DNA from: Cedecea davisae DSM 4568 | GTDB lineage: Bacteria > Pseudomonadota > Gammaproteobacteria > Enterobacterales > Enterobacteriaceae | Length of the DNA stretch: 64,000 bases | Assembly: GCF_000412335.2 (NCBI RefSeq) | Contig: NZ_KE161030.1 | Location: 468,014-532,013 of the forward strand | Direction: 5' to 3' | Part shown: piece by piece, positions 22,517 to 33,357 of the stretch | How positions within the stretch are numbered: the stretch's first letter is position 1 | Layout: the number at the start of each line of letters is the position of its first letter | The notes under the pieces: model-generated | Database searches by the model: none | The model's input: only the letters and a program-made list of their open reading frames with translations | What the model was told of the DNA's origin: nothing | Made by a program: the position numbers and the translations under genes

Positions 22517-22894
22517 TCAGTGAATGAATGTTGGGATGGCTAAACGGAAAACGGGAATTTCGACCCGGAAGGCCTCACCCTGAGCATCAACCATTTCATA
22601 ATGGCCCTGCATGGTGCCGAGCGGCGTTTCGATAACCGCTCCGCTGGTGTACTGGTAGTCATTGCCCGGCTCAATCAGCGGTTGCTCGCCGACCACGCCT
22701 TCGCCCTGTACTTCGGTTTCCCGACCGTTACCGTTGGTGATAAGCCAGTAACGGCCGAGTAGCTGAACCGGCGTTCGCCCCACATTACGAATAGTGACGG
22801 TATAGGCAAACACGAAACGCTCGTCTTCCGGAGAAGACTGCGACTCAATATAAATGCTTTGTACCTGAACACATACGCGGGGCGAATCAAGCAT
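22517..22894 (-). CDS. apaG: ApaG, Co2+/Mg2+ efflux-associated protein of unknown molecular function
   Basis: A small 125-residue single-domain protein of the ApaG/DUF525 fibronectin-type fold. Recognisable motifs are [27 protein letters not shown] and [14 protein letters not shown]. In Salmonella, mutants are linked to cobalt resistance and magnesium efflux, but the biochemical role is unclear. It lies tightly between rsmA (3 nt gap) and apaH (4 nt gap), so it is co-transcribed with them. Confidence 0.95.
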   Translation of the reverse strand: MLDSPRVCVQVQSIYIESQSSPEDERFVFAYTVTIRNVGRTPVQLLGRYWLITNGNGRETEVQGEGVVGEQPLIEPGNDYQYTSGAVIETPLGTMQGHYEMVDAQGEAFRVEIPVFRLAIPTFIH

Positions 22895-22897
22895 GGT

Positions 22898-23722
22898 TTA
22901 GCTCTCCGACGGCTGCTGAGGGTTGTCAGCCAGATAGTTTGCAAGCTTGCAATATTGAGCAACGGAAATATTTTCCGCACGCAGCGTCGCATCAATTCCC
23001 AACTCCGCCATGACCTCCGGGCTAAACAGATGGCCCAGGCTGTTGCGAATGGTTTTACGACGCTTGTTAAACGCCTCTGTCGTGATGCGGCTCAGAACAC
23101 GCAGCTCTTTTACCGGGTGCGGTAAAGTTGCATGAGGGACCAGGCGCACTACGGCTGAGTCTACTTTTGGCGCCGGGGTGAACGCCGTAGGCGGCACTTC
23201 CAGCACCGGGATAACGTTGCAGTAATACTGCGCCATCACCGACAGGCGGCCATACGCTTTGCTGTTTGGCCCGGCGACCAGGCGGTTAACCACCTCTTTT
23301 TGCAGCATGAAGTGCATGTCTGCAATAGCATCAGTATAGGTAAAGAGATGGAACATCAGCGGCGTAGAGATGTTATACGGCAGGTTGCCGAAGACGCGCA
23401 ACGGCTGGCCGATTTCCTGCGAAAGCGCACCGAAGTCCATTGTCATCGCATCCTGCTGATAAATCGTCAGCTTAGGGGCAAGGAACGGATGCGTCTGCAA
23501 ACGGGCGGCGAGATCGCGGTCCAGTTCGATAACGGTCATTTTATCCATGCGCTCACCCACCGGCTCGGTTAATGCACCGAGGCCTGGCCCGATTTCGACC
23601 ATTGCCTGGCCGGGCTGTGGGTTGATAGCGGAGACAATACTGTCGATAACGAACTGATCATTAAGGAAGTTTTGTCCAAAACGTTTGCGGGCAAGGTGGC
23701 CCTGGTGGACTCGAGTATTCAT
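22898..23722 (-). CDS. rsmA: 16S rRNA dimethyladenosine transferase
   Basis: Dimethylates A1518 and A1519 of 16S rRNA late in small-subunit assembly; loss gives kasugamycin resistance. The 274 residues show the SAM-binding motif [13 protein letters not shown] (about 42-54) and the adenine-methylating motif NLPYNIST (about 113-120). The start [20 protein letters not shown] matches E. coli RsmA (KsgA). The start codon overlaps the pdxA stop by 4 nt. Confidence 0.96.
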   Translation of the reverse strand: MNTRVHQGHLARKRFGQNFLNDQFVIDSIVSAINPQPGQAMVEIGPGLGALTEPVGERMDKMTVIELDRDLAARLQTHPFLAPKLTIYQQDAMTMDFGALSQEIGQPLRVFGNLPYNISTPLMFHLFTYTDAIADMHFMLQKEVVNRLVAGPNSKAYGRLSVMAQYYCNVIPVLEVPPTAFTPAPKVDSAVVRLVPHATLPHPVKELRVLSRITTEAFNKRRKTIRNSLGHLFSPEVMAELGIDATLRAENISVAQYCKLANYLADNPQQPSES

Positions 23723-24708
23723 TGACTATTAGTAATCATTTTGATGGCGAGATTAAGCGCCGTAATAAAACTGCCGACTTCGGCTTTACCCTGGCCTGCA
23801 AGTTCAAGCGCAGTGCCGTGGTCAACCGAAGTGCGGATAAAAGGTAATCCCAGCGTGATATTTACCGCTCGGCCGAAGCCCTGGTATTTCAACACCGGCA
23901 GCCCCTGATCGTGGTACATCGCCAGCACAGCATCGGCGTGGTCGAGGTATTTGGGCTGGAATAGCGTATCTGCCGGTAACGGGCCAGAAAGGTGCATTCC
24001 CAAAGCTCGCATCTCATTTAACACCGGAATAATGGTGTCTATCTCTTCGGTGCCCATATGGCCACCTTCCCCGGCGTGCGGGTTGAGACCACAGACCAGA
24101 ACGTGCGGCTGCGGGATACCAAATTTGGTTTGCAGGTCATGATACAGGATGGTGACTATCTGGCGTAGTAAATCTGGCGTAATGGCGTCAGAAATCGCTT
24201 TCAGCGGCAGGTGGGTGGTGGCCAGCGCAACGCGCAGCTCCTCCGTTGCCAGCATCATCACGACTTTTTCGCTATGGGAGCGTTCTTCAAAGAATTCGGT
24301 ATGGCCGATAAAAGGAATACCGGCATCGTTGATTATACCTTTGTGTACCGGGCCGGTTATCAGCGCGGCAAACTCCCCGCTCATACAGCCGTCGCAGGCG
24401 CGAGCCAGCGTCTCGACCACATAGGCGCTGTTACGCACGTCGAGCTGCCCTGGAACCACCGGCGCACGGAGTTCAACGGGTAACACGGTGAGCGTACCGG
24501 CAGCCTGGGGTATAGCGGGTGCACCGGCTTGCACAGGCATTAAGGTAAGGGGAAGGCCGAGCAGAGCGGCGCGATCGAGTAAAAGATCCGGGGAAGCGCA
24601 GACGACCAGTTCAACGGGCCAGTCGCGTTGCGCCAACGCGACGACCAGGTCGGGACCAATCCCGGCGGGTTCGCCGGGAGTGATGGTCACACGAGAAATG
24701 TTAGCCAT
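23719..24708 (-). CDS. pdxA: 4-hydroxythreonine-4-phosphate dehydrogenase
   Basis: NAD-dependent enzyme of pyridoxal phosphate biosynthesis; its product is condensed by PdxJ. The 329 residues begin with [13 protein letters not shown] and carry the metal-binding histidines in [20 protein letters not shown] and [12 protein letters not shown]. It overlaps surA by 8 nt upstream and rsmA by 4 nt downstream, so all three are probably translated from one message. Confidence 0.96.
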   Translation of the reverse strand: MANISRVTITPGEPAGIGPDLVVALAQRDWPVELVVCASPDLLLDRAALLGLPLTLMPVQAGAPAIPQAAGTLTVLPVELRAPVVPGQLDVRNSAYVVETLARACDGCMSGEFAALITGPVHKGIINDAGIPFIGHTEFFEERSHSEKVVMMLATEELRVALATTHLPLKAISDAITPDLLRQIVTILYHDLQTKFGIPQPHVLVCGLNPHAGEGGHMGTEEIDTIIPVLNEMRALGMHLSGPLPADTLFQPKYLDHADAVLAMYHDQGLPVLKYQGFGRAVNITLGLPFIRTSVDHGTALELAGQGKAEVGSFITALNLAIKMITNSQ

Positions 24709-25993
24709 TGCTGCCTATGATTTTCACGTAAGCGCTGGCACGCTGTTCCTGCATCCAGGTTTGCGCTTCTTCAGAGAACTTGCGGTTGAACAGCATGCGG
24801 TAAGCACGGTCTTTCTGTGCGGCATCGGTTCTGTCCACTTTGCGGGTATCCAGCAGTTCAATCAGGTGCCAGCCAAAGGAAGAGTGCACCGGAGCGCTCA
24901 TCTGGCCTTTATTCAGCTTCTGCAGGGCATCGCGGAAGGCAGGATCGTAGATATCCGTTGCCGCCCAGCCCAGGTCACCGCCCTGGTTCGCAGAGCCAGG
25001 ATCGTCGGAGAACTCTTTTGCCGCAGCGGCAAAAGTGGTTTTTCCGCTCTTAATATCGGCGGCAATCTGCTCCAGCTTCTGACGCGCCTGGGCATCGTTC
25101 ATGATAGGCGAGGTTTTCAGCAGGATATGGCGAGCATGAACTTCCGTAACCGAAATATTCTGGCTCTGGCCGCGCAGATCGTTAACTTTCAGGATGTGGA
25201 AGCCAACGCCGGAACGAATTGGGCCGATGATATCGCCTTTTTTCGCGGTGCTTAATGCCTGCGCGAAGATAGAAGGCAGCTCCTGGATACGGCCCCAGCC
25301 CATCTGGCCGCCTTTCAGCGCCTGCTGATCGGCAGAATAGCTGATGGCAAGCTTGCCGAAGTCGGCGCCGCCGCGAGCCTGTTCAACTACGTTACGCGCC
25401 TGTTTTTCCGCATCGTCAACCTGAGCAGAGCTTGGGTTTTCCGGCAGAGCAATCAGGATGTGGCTGAGGTTCAGCTCGGTGCTGCTGTCGTTCTGGTTGC
25501 CAACCTGCTGGGAAAGAGAGTCCACTTCCTGAGGCAGGATAGTTACGCGGCGGCGAACTTCGTTATTACGCACTTCCGAAATCGTCATCTCTTTACGAAT
25601 CTGGCTGCGATAAGTGTTGTAGTTCACGCCGTCATAGGCCAGACGACTGCGCATCTGATCCATGGTCATATTGTTCTGTTTGGCGATGTTGGCGATAGCC
25701 TGATCGAGCTCATCGTCGGTAATCTTGACGCCCATTTTCTGGCCCATCTGCAGGATGATTTGGTCCATAATCAGGCGTTCAAGAATTTGGTGACGCAGGG
25801 TAGCATCGTCAGGAAGCTGCTGGCCCGCATCCCGTGAATTCATTTTCACCGACTGCATTAAGCCATCAACATCACTTTCAAGGACTACGCCGTTATTGAC
25901 TACGGCGGCTACTTTGTCGACAACCTGTGGGGCAGCAAAAGCCGTGTTTGCCACCAGTGCGACACCAAGAAGCAGCGTTCTCCAGTTCTTCAT
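24701..25993 (-). CDS. surA: SurA, periplasmic chaperone and peptidyl-prolyl isomerase
   Basis: Chaperone that escorts unfolded outer membrane proteins, including LptD, across the periplasm. It has 430 residues. A signal peptide of about 20 residues ends at ANTAFA before [13 protein letters not shown]. The N-terminal chaperone domain is followed by two parvulin domains; their starts are visible as [14 protein letters not shown] (about 173) and [15 protein letters not shown] (about 282). It lies directly downstream of lptD (58-nt gap), matching the functional link. Confidence 0.96.
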   Translation of the reverse strand: MKNWRTLLLGVALVANTAFAAPQVVDKVAAVVNNGVVLESDVDGLMQSVKMNSRDAGQQLPDDATLRHQILERLIMDQIILQMGQKMGVKITDDELDQAIANIAKQNNMTMDQMRSRLAYDGVNYNTYRSQIRKEMTISEVRNNEVRRRVTILPQEVDSLSQQVGNQNDSSTELNLSHILIALPENPSSAQVDDAEKQARNVVEQARGGADFGKLAISYSADQQALKGGQMGWGRIQELPSIFAQALSTAKKGDIIGPIRSGVGFHILKVNDLRGQSQNISVTEVHARHILLKTSPIMNDAQARQKLEQIAADIKSGKTTFAAAAKEFSDDPGSANQGGDLGWAATDIYDPAFRDALQKLNKGQMSAPVHSSFGWHLIELLDTRKVDRTDAAQKDRAYRMLFNRKFSEEAQTWMQEQRASAYVKIIGSNG

Positions 25994-26051
25994 ACTTTTT
26001 CCATTTTACTTAGCCGCAAAGCGGATTATTTAGAGTATTCGTCAAAGTGAA

Positions 26052-28466
26052 TTACATCGAGCTTTGGTACGGCAGAATGTTAGAACGCAGCATCTGCGGG
26101 ATACCCAGGCCATAGTTGGAGCTAAGGCCGCGTAGCTCGATGTTAAAGCCGATTACGTTATCGTATTTGCTTTGGTTATTTTCCCAGCCGTTGATTTTAC
26201 GTTCGACACCAACACGAATTGCATAGCAACAAGAGCTGTATTGGACGGCAAACATAGAGTCAGCGGACTGTCTGGCATTGGTATCATAGTAGTAAGCCCC
26301 GACTACCGACCAGCGATCGACTATCGGCCAGCTGGCTACCATACCTACCTGCGAGATCCCTTCTTTATATTGCTCATAAGAAGAGTAAGTAGGCAATGTT
26401 GCCTGAATATACTCCGGACTGGCATAACGGTAGGTTAACTGCGCTATACGATCCGTGTCTCGGCGGTACTCAATGGCACCACTGCCATTTGCAACATTGC
26501 CCAGGCGCGCGTCATACTGCACGCCGCCGCGCAGACCCCAGCGATCGGTCATACGCCAGTAAGTATCACCGGCCCAGAGCATAGAGCCCGTTTTCTTATC
26601 TTTCTCCCAGTTGATGTTGTCATCTCCGGTACGGGACTGGGTGAAATAGTAGATTTGACCAGCGGAGATATTAAAACGTTCAACCGAAGCATCATCATAA
26701 ACGCGAGAAGTGACGCCGGTAGTCATTTGGTTGGCGGAAGCAATGCGGTCCAGGCCGCCGTAGGTACGGTCCCTGAACAGCCCGCTGTAGTCCGACTGTA
26801 AGAGCGAGGAGTCGTAGTTATTGATGTTGCTCTGGTTGCGGTAAGGCACGTACAGATACTGGGCGCGCGGCTCCAGGGTCTGAGTCCAGCCGGCTACGGA
26901 GTCCATATCGCGGTCGAAGATCAGCTTGCCGTCCATTTTAAACTGCGGCAGCGTGCGGTTGACCGTTGATTCTAAGCTGTTTGCAGAGTCTCGAGCCTGT
27001 TGATAAGGCCCGTAGGTTGGGACTGAATTATATTGAGCAGTGGTATAGGTTTTATATTTCTCGATATTGTCCTGCTGATAATGGGTCATCATCAGCTTAG
27101 CTTCGGTATTCAGGCTGGCCCAGCCGTTCGACAGCGGCAGGTTGATAACCGGTTCCAGGTGCAGACGTGTGGCTTCCGGCATATTGTCATTCACGTTGGT
27201 GAATTTAACCGCCTGGCCATAAATACGGGTATCAAATGGGCCAACATCGTTCTGGTAGAAGTTAACGTCCAGCTGCGGCTCTGCACGGTAAGAGCTGGTG
27301 CTTCCGCCAAGCTGATTAGCAAAGACCTGGAACTGTTTAGCGGACAATGTCGCGTCGAAGTTCTGGTTAGCGTAACCGACGCTGAATTTTTGCGTCGCGT
27401 AGCCGTCGGTGCTGGATCCGTACTTAGAGGTAAAGTCGTTAAAGTAGCGGGAGTCGCTAACCTTGGTGTAATCGACGTTAAAGCGCCATACCTGATCCAT
27501 CACCCCGCTGTGGTTCCAGTAGAACAGCCAGCGGCGGTCTTTTGCTCCTGAATCGACGCCAGGTTCGTTCTTGTACTCATCGTCTGACGGCAGGTAATCA
27601 AACTCCATCAAGCCTGTACCCGCCTGGGTCAGATAGCGGAACTCGTTCTGCCATTGAATGCCGCCGCGCTTGCCTATGTAGTGCGGCGTAATGGTGGCAT
27701 CGAAGTTCGGCGCAATGTTCCAGTAGTACGGCAGCGTGAACTCAAGGCCGTTGTTGGTGCTGTATTTAGCGCTTGGGATCAGGAAGCCTGAGCGACGTTT
27801 GTCACCAATCGGCAACTGCAGATAAGGGCTATAAAAGACCGGCACCGGGCCGAGCTTAAAGCGGGCGTTCCAGATCTCGGCGACTTCTTCCTGACGGTCC
27901 TGAATAACTTCGCTTCCTACCACGCTCCAGGTATTGGAGCCGGGCAGGCAGGAGGTAAACGTCCCGTTCTCGAGGATGGTGTAGCGGTTATCGCCGCGCT
28001 GCTTCATCAGGTCCGCAGTTCCGCGACCCTGGCGGCCTACCATCTGGTAATCACCGCTCCAGACGTTAGTATCTTTGGTATTTAAATTCGACCACGCTTT
28101 CGGACCTTTCAGGATGACCTGATTATCGTCGTAATGCACATTACCTAAGGCATCGACGGTGCGTACCGGTTCCGGCTGGCCTTCAACCTGCTTCTGATGC
28201 AGTTGGACTTCGTCAGACTGCAGACGGCTATTCCCCTGCTGAATGTCAACATTGCCGGTAAATACGGCATTATCCGGGTAATTTCCTTTGGCATGATCGG
28301 CCTGGATAGTTACCGGAAGGCTGTTGCCATCGTCCTGAACCAAAGGACGGTTGTAGCTTGGGATACCCAGCATACATTGCGAGGCAAGGTCGGCAGCCAT
28401 ACCTTGTTGGCTATAAAGCGCTGAGCCAATCAGGGTGGCCAGCAAGGTGGGAATACGTTTTTTCAT
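26052..28466 (-). CDS. lptD: LptD, lipopolysaccharide transport outer membrane protein
   Basis: Beta-barrel that with LptE inserts LPS in the outer leaflet. I start at ATG 28466 ([20 protein letters not shown]), the family start; an upstream ATG at 28490 would add eight residues. A 24-residue signal peptide precedes ADLASQC. The cysteines needed for disulfide switching are present: Cys31, one in TSCLPGSN, and the pair in [11 protein letters not shown]. At 804 residues it is 20 longer than E. coli LptD, mostly from one enlarged loop (positions 26964-27071). The C-terminus NILPYQSSM ends the last strand region. First gene of the lptD-surA-pdxA-rsmA-apaGH operon. Confidence 0.95.
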   Translation of the reverse strand: MKKRIPTLLATLIGSALYSQQGMAADLASQCMLGIPSYNRPLVQDDGNSLPVTIQADHAKGNYPDNAVFTGNVDIQQGNSRLQSDEVQLHQKQVEGQPEPVRTVDALGNVHYDDNQVILKGPKAWSNLNTKDTNVWSGDYQMVGRQGRGTADLMKQRGDNRYTILENGTFTSCLPGSNTWSVVGSEVIQDRQEEVAEIWNARFKLGPVPVFYSPYLQLPIGDKRRSGFLIPSAKYSTNNGLEFTLPYYWNIAPNFDATITPHYIGKRGGIQWQNEFRYLTQAGTGLMEFDYLPSDDEYKNEPGVDSGAKDRRWLFYWNHSGVMDQVWRFNVDYTKVSDSRYFNDFTSKYGSSTDGYATQKFSVGYANQNFDATLSAKQFQVFANQLGGSTSSYRAEPQLDVNFYQNDVGPFDTRIYGQAVKFTNVNDNMPEATRLHLEPVINLPLSNGWASLNTEAKLMMTHYQQDNIEKYKTYTTAQYNSVPTYGPYQQARDSANSLESTVNRTLPQFKMDGKLIFDRDMDSVAGWTQTLEPRAQYLYVPYRNQSNINNYDSSLLQSDYSGLFRDRTYGGLDRIASANQMTTGVTSRVYDDASVERFNISAGQIYYFTQSRTGDDNINWEKDKKTGSMLWAGDTYWRMTDRWGLRGGVQYDARLGNVANGSGAIEYRRDTDRIAQLTYRYASPEYIQATLPTYSSYEQYKEGISQVGMVASWPIVDRWSVVGAYYYDTNARQSADSMFAVQYSSCCYAIRVGVERKINGWENNQSKYDNVIGFNIELRGLSSNYGLGIPQMLRSNILPYQSSM

Positions 28467-28648
28467 ACGTGTTATTTGTTGTTCCGTCATCAGGGTATAG
28501 CGAAGGCAAACGGTCAGAGACTAACGTACTCATCACCACAGCGCTAGTGTTAATCCAGCCCGTTCAGCAGGATGCCGTTAGGCACCGCTATCAATGGCGG
28601 GTATGATAAAGCAAATTCTAGACGACGGCATGACGATTTGGGGAGTAT

Positions 28649-29464
28649 ATGCGGTATTGGGGAAAAGTAGTGGGTGTTGCTTTGGGGTTAATCTCGGGCG
28701 GCGGCTTCTGGGGTGTGGTGATTGGTTTTCTTATCGGCCATATGTTCGATAAGGCGCGCAGCCGCCGTGGCGCCTGGTTTGCCAACCAGCAGCAGCGTCA
28801 GGCGCTGTTTTTTTCTACCACTTTTGAAGTGATGGGGCATCTCACCAAATCGAAAGGCAGAGTAACCGAGGCGGATATCCAAATCGCTTCTTTACTTATG
28901 GACCGCATGCAGCTCCACGGTGAAGCGCGCGCTGCGGCGCAAAGAGCCTTCCGGGACGGTAAAGAGAATGGCTACCCGCTGCGTGAAAAAATGCGTCAGA
29001 TGCGCACCGTGTGCTTTGGCCGCTCCGATCTTATTCGGATGTTTCTGGAAATCCAAATCCAGGCGGCGTTCGCCGACGGTTCATTGCATCCGAATGAGCG
29101 GCAGGTGCTGTATGTCATTGCCGAAGAGTTGGGGATTTCTCGCGGCCAGTTTGACCAGTTCCTGCGCATGATGGAGGGCGGCCAGCAGTTTGGCGGCGGG
29201 CAGTATCAGCAGCAGTCACAGGGCGGCTTCTCTCAGCAGCAGCGGGGGCCAACGCTTGAGGACGCCTGCAATGTACTAGGGGTGAAAAGCTCCGATGAGC
29301 CGACGGTTATCAAGCGTGCCTACCGTAAGCTGATGAGCGAGCATCATCCGGATAAATTGGTGGCAAAAGGGTTACCGCCGGAAATGATGCAGATGGCGAA
29401 GCAGAAAGCGCAGGAAATTCAGGGTGCTTACGATCTGATTAAAACGACGAAAGGGTTCAAGTAG
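28649..29464 (+). CDS. djlA: DjlA, membrane-anchored DnaJ-like co-chaperone
   Basis: Type III J-domain protein that stimulates DnaK ATPase at the inner membrane and can induce the Rcs capsule response. It has 271 residues. A single glycine-rich N-terminal transmembrane segment ([20 protein letters not shown]) is followed by a TerB-like helical domain, then a Gln/Gly-rich linker (about 178-200), and a C-terminal J domain with the HPD motif in SEHHPDKL. It is divergent from lptD, has a GGAG ribosome site at 28640-28643, and ends at a strong terminator. Confidence 0.96.
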   Translation: MRYWGKVVGVALGLISGGGFWGVVIGFLIGHMFDKARSRRGAWFANQQQRQALFFSTTFEVMGHLTKSKGRVTEADIQIASLLMDRMQLHGEARAAAQRAFRDGKENGYPLREKMRQMRTVCFGRSDLIRMFLEIQIQAAFADGSLHPNERQVLYVIAEELGISRGQFDQFLRMMEGGQQFGGGQYQQQSQGGFSQQQRGPTLEDACNVLGVKSSDEPTVIKRAYRKLMSEHHPDKLVAKGLPPEMMQMAKQKAQEIQGAYDLIKTTKGFK

Positions 29465-29465
29465 A

Positions 29466-29492
29466 AAAAAGCCTCCATTCGGAGGCTTTTAG
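29466..29492. terminator. bidirectional terminator between djlA and rluA
   Basis: AAAAGCCTCC pairs with GGAGGCTTTT around an ATTC loop (centre 29477-29480), with A and T tracts on either side. It starts just after the djlA stop and serves the convergent rluA transcript as well. Confidence 0.92.
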
Positions 29493-30152
29493 TCAAAAGT
29501 CAGCAGGTGTTTTAAACGTCATTGGCGTACCGAAGCTTGGGTGGCTTATGGTAAGCATTTCGGCATGCAGTTGCAGACGAGGTGCCATTGCCAGCGCCTC
29601 AGGCGTGGCGTAGAAGCGGTCACCAAGGATCGGGTGCCCGAGCGCCTGCATATGGACACGCAGCTGGTGCGAGCGCCCGGTAATCGGCTTTAGCTGTACG
29701 CGGGCGGAATTATCCGCCGCGTATTCCAGCACCTGATATTCCGTCTGAGCCGCTTTCCCTGTTTCGTAGCACACCTTCTGCTTAGGCCTATTTGGCCAAT
29801 CGCAAATCAGCGGCAAATCCACCATGCCTTTCTCCGGCTGCGGATGGCCCCAAACGCGAGCCACGTACTGCTTCTTCGGCTCGCGCTCGCGAAACTGGCG
29901 TTTGAGTTCACGCTCGGCCGCTTTGGTCAACGCCACTACAATAACGCCGCTGGTCGCCATATCAAGCCGATGGACCGATTCTGCCAGCGGATAGTCGCGC
30001 TGGACGCGCGTCATTACGCTGTCTTTATGCTCTTCAAGACGCCCGGGAACCGACAACAGGCCGCTGGGCTTGTTGACCACCATGATGTGCTCATCCTGGT
30101 AAAGGATGTGCAGCCACGGTTCAGTTGGCGGGTTGTACGGTTCCATCAACAT
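29493..30152 (-). CDS. rluA: dual-specificity pseudouridine synthase RluA
   Basis: Makes pseudouridine at U746 of 23S rRNA and U32 of several tRNAs. The 219 residues carry the family catalytic motif ESVHRLDMATSGVIV, with the aspartate nucleophile near residue 64, and KPITGRSHQLRVHM further on. The length equals that of E. coli RluA. It lies downstream of rapA in the same direction, separated by 136 nt that contain a large hairpin. Confidence 0.96.
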   Translation of the reverse strand: MLMEPYNPPTEPWLHILYQDEHIMVVNKPSGLLSVPGRLEEHKDSVMTRVQRDYPLAESVHRLDMATSGVIVVALTKAAERELKRQFREREPKKQYVARVWGHPQPEKGMVDLPLICDWPNRPKQKVCYETGKAAQTEYQVLEYAADNSARVQLKPITGRSHQLRVHMQALGHPILGDRFYATPEALAMAPRLQLHAEMLTISHPSFGTPMTFKTPADF

Positions 30153-30199
30153 TTACTCTGCATCCTTCAAGTCACAGCTGCGTTTGCTGCTCTTGTTTA

Positions 30200-30231
30200 T
30201 CCCGGTCACTGGCTCAAGTCAGCGACCGGGA
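30200..30231. terminator. long hairpin between rapA and rluA
   Basis: TCCCGGTC (30200-30207) pairs with GACCGGGA (30224-30231). The stem continues inward through one mismatch to a TCAA loop (30214-30217), about 14 bp in all. It is followed by a T-rich stretch only on the plus strand. It could end or stabilise the rapA transcript before rluA. Confidence 0.45.
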
Positions 30232-30288
30232 ATGCTTTCTTTTGCCGCTTTGCTACAACTCGAATGGTTTGAGTAAAGCGACGTCTAT

Positions 30289-33195
30289 TTACTGATGGGT
30301 AACGACAATCAGGCGAAGCGCATCCAGGCGCCAGTTAGCCTGGCTCAGGGCTTCCATCACCTGCTGACGGTTGCTTTCAATTGCCGCAAGTTCGTCATCA
30401 CGGATGTTAGGGTTGACCGCCTTCAGCGCTTCCAGACGTGACAGTTCCGCACTCAGTTTCTCATCGGCTTCTTCGCGAGCAGAGTCGATCAGCTCCCGTG
30501 CAGCGCTGGCGACTTTCTCTTCGGCCAGTTGCAGAATCGCGTGAACGTCGGGCTGTACCGCATTGACCAGTTTGCTGCCGGTGTGGCGGTTAACCGCACT
30601 CAACTGGCGGTTGAAGCTTTCAAACTCCACCTGTGCCGCAAGGTTGGTGCCATTTTTATCAACCAGCATACGCACCGGCGTTGGCGGCAGGAAGCGGTTA
30701 AGCTGTAGCTGTTTAGGCGCTTTCGCTTCAACAACGTAGACCAGCTCAAGCAGCAGCGTGCCTACCGGCAGCGCCTTGTTCTTCAGCAGAGACAGGGCAC
30801 AGCTCCCGGTATCGCCGGAAAGGATCAGATCCAGGCCGTTACGGATGATCGGGTGTTCCCAGGTAACAAACTGCGCGTCTTCGCGCGAAAGCGCCACATC
30901 ACGTTCGAAGGTAATGGTGCAGCCATCTTCCGGCAGGCCCGGGAAGTCCGGCACCAGCATATGGTCGGACGGCGTCAGTACAACCATGTTGTCGCCACGA
31001 TCGTCCTGGTTGATACCGACGATGTCGAACAGGTTCATCGCAAAGCTTACGAGGTTGGTATCGTTATCCTGCTCGGAAATTGCCTGCGCCAGCGCCTGGG
31101 CTTTTTCGCCGCCGTTGGAGTGGATCTCCAGCAGGCGGTCACGGCCCTGTTCAAGCTGAGTTTTCAGCGCATCGTGCTGCTCGCGGCACTGTTTAATCAG
31201 GCCATCAAAGCCTTCGGTGTTTTCCGGGGCGGCAAGGTACTCGATAAGCTGCGGGTAGACGCTATCGTAAATGGTGCGGCCGGTCGGGCAGGTATGCTCG
31301 AAGGCATCCAGGCCCGCGTGATACCAGTCTACCAGTACCGACTGCGCGGTTTTTTCCAGATAAGGAACGTGGATCTGGATATCGTGCGCCTGGCCGATAC
31401 GGTCGAGGCGGCCAATACGTTGTTCCAGCAGATCCGGGTTAAACGGCAGGTCAAACATCACCAGCTGGCTGGCAAACTGGAAGTTACGCCCTTCAGAGCC
31501 GATTTCGGAGCACAGCAGGACCTGAGCGCCGGTGTCTTCTTCCGCAAACCAGGCGGCTGCGCGGTCGCGTTCGATAATTGACATGCCTTCATGGAACACG
31601 GCGGCACGAATGCCTTCGCGCTCGCGCAGAACCTGCTCAAGCTGTAGCGCGGTGGCGGCTTTGGCACAGATAACCAGCACTTTTTGCGAGCGGTGGCTGG
31701 TCAGGTAGCCCATCAGCCATTCGACGCGCGGATCGAAGTTCCACCAGGTGCCGGTATCGCCTTCGAATTCCTGATAAATCTGCTCCGGATAAAGCATATC
31801 GCGGGCGCGTTCCTCAACGGACTTGCGCGCCGCCATGATGCCGGAAACTTTAATCGCCGTTTGATACTGCGTTGGCAGCGGCAGGCGAATGGTATGAAGT
31901 TCGCGTTTCGGGAAGCCTTTCACGCCGTTACGGGTATTACGGAACAGCACGCGGCTGGTGCCGTGGCGGTCCATCAGCATAGAGATCAGCTCCTGACGAG
32001 CGGCCTCGCTGCCTTCGCGATCGCTATTGGCGGTTTGCAGCAGCGGCTCGATATCCTGCTCGCCGATAAGCTCGCCCATGGTGTTGAGCTGCTCGTCAGT
32101 CAGGCGATCGCCCGCCAGCAGCAGAGCAACGGCGTCCGCAACCGGACGGTAATGCTGCTGCTCTTCAACGAACATCTCGAAGTCATGGAAGCGGTTAGGA
32201 TCAAGCAGGCGCAGACGCGCAAAGTGGCTTTCCATTCCCAGCTGTTCCGGCGTTGCCGTCAGCAGCAGCACGCCGGGTACGTGTTCGGCCAGTTGTTCGA
32301 TGGCCTGGTATTCGCGGCTCGGTGCGTCTTCGCTCCACACCAGATGGTGGGCTTCATCGACAACCAGCAGATCCCATTCCGCTTCGCACAGGTTTTCAAG
32401 GCGCTGTTTGCTGCGGCGCACAAAGTCGAGCGAACAGATGACCAGCTGTTCGGTGTCAAACGGGTTGCTGCTGTCGTGCTGGGCTTCGGCATAGCGTTCG
32501 TCATCAAACAGGGCGAAACGCAGGTTGAAGCGGCGCAGCATTTCAACCAGCCACTGGTGTTGCAGGGTTTCCGGCACCACAATAATTACGCGCTCGGCGC
32601 TGCCTGCCAGAAGCTGCTGGTGGATTATCATCCCGGCTTCGATGGTTTTGCCCAGGCCAACTTCATCGGCGAGCAGGACGCGCGGCGCATGGCGGCGGCC
32701 TACATCATGGGCAATATTCAGCTGATGCGGGATAAGACTGGTGCGCATGCCGCGCAGTCCGCTCCAGATCTGGCGAGATTGTTCGCTCTGATATTTGCGC
32801 GCGCGAAAACGTAGCGCAAAACGGTCCATGCGGTCGATTTGCCCGGCAAACAGGCGATCCTGAGGCTTGCTGAACACCAGCTTGCTGTCGAGAAACACTT
32901 CGCGCAGCAGAACGCTTTGTTCTTCGGTGTCGAGGCGGGTACCAAGGTAGGCGAGTAAACCCTTTTCTTCCTTAACTTCATCAACTTTTAGCTGCCAGCC
33001 TTCATGGCTGGTAATGATGTCGCCCGGGTTAAACATCACGCGGGTGATAGGCGAGTCATTTCTGGCATACAGACGATTTTCACCCGTTGCCGGGAATAGC
33101 AGAGTAACCATGCGCGTATCGAGCGCCACAACGGTTCCCAGTCCCAGTTCGCTTTCGGTATCGCTGATCCAACGTTGACCAAGTATAAAAGGCAT
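30289..33195 (-). CDS. rapA: RapA (HepA), RNA polymerase-recycling SWI/SNF ATPase
   Basis: RNA polymerase-associated Swi2/Snf2 ATPase that helps polymerase release from stalled or post-termination complexes. It has 968 residues, exactly the E. coli length. N-terminal Tudor-like segments (start [20 protein letters not shown]) are followed by the helicase core: Walker A in [14 protein letters not shown] (about 176), the DEAH box in [10 protein letters not shown] (about 279), TATPEQLG, and the second RecA half with [13 protein letters not shown] and [13 protein letters not shown] very long open frame lies opposite part of it, which I treat as a coding shadow. Confidence 0.97.
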   Translation of the reverse strand: MPFILGQRWISDTESELGLGTVVALDTRMVTLLFPATGENRLYARNDSPITRVMFNPGDIITSHEGWQLKVDEVKEEKGLLAYLGTRLDTEEQSVLLREVFLDSKLVFSKPQDRLFAGQIDRMDRFALRFRARKYQSEQSRQIWSGLRGMRTSLIPHQLNIAHDVGRRHAPRVLLADEVGLGKTIEAGMIIHQQLLAGSAERVIIVVPETLQHQWLVEMLRRFNLRFALFDDERYAEAQHDSSNPFDTEQLVICSLDFVRRSKQRLENLCEAEWDLLVVDEAHHLVWSEDAPSREYQAIEQLAEHVPGVLLLTATPEQLGMESHFARLRLLDPNRFHDFEMFVEEQQHYRPVADAVALLLAGDRLTDEQLNTMGELIGEQDIEPLLQTANSDREGSEAARQELISMLMDRHGTSRVLFRNTRNGVKGFPKRELHTIRLPLPTQYQTAIKVSGIMAARKSVEERARDMLYPEQIYQEFEGDTGTWWNFDPRVEWLMGYLTSHRSQKVLVICAKAATALQLEQVLREREGIRAAVFHEGMSIIERDRAAAWFAEEDTGAQVLLCSEIGSEGRNFQFASQLVMFDLPFNPDLLEQRIGRLDRIGQAHDIQIHVPYLEKTAQSVLVDWYHAGLDAFEHTCPTGRTIYDSVYPQLIEYLAAPENTEGFDGLIKQCREQHDALKTQLEQGRDRLLEIHSNGGEKAQALAQAISEQDNDTNLVSFAMNLFDIVGINQDDRGDNMVVLTPSDHMLVPDFPGLPEDGCTITFERDVALSREDAQFVTWEHPIIRNGLDLILSGDTGSCALSLLKNKALPVGTLLLELVYVVEAKAPKQLQLNRFLPPTPVRMLVDKNGTNLAAQVEFESFNRQLSAVNRHTGSKLVNAVQPDVHAILQLAEEKVASAARELIDSAREEADEKLSAELSRLEALKAVNPNIRDDELAAIESNRQQVMEALSQANWRLDALRLIVVTHQ

Positions 33196-33357
33196 AAGTT
33201 TTCGGCTCTATTTCAGTGACTTAAATTTGCAGGCAATAGCATGACTACCGCGCACAAGGGGCGCAGTCGTTTAAAATTGGGTCTATGGATTCGGAGAAGG
33301 GCGCTATGGTACTGGATGGCAACGGATTCGTCACCTGCTTGTCACACCCCGAGTCTA

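Noticed and set aside
31684-32814. 376-codon open frame opposite rapA
   Set aside because: It is fully antisense to a well-conserved gene with intact helicase motifs, has no recognisable domain, and is the kind of long shadow produced by biased codons.
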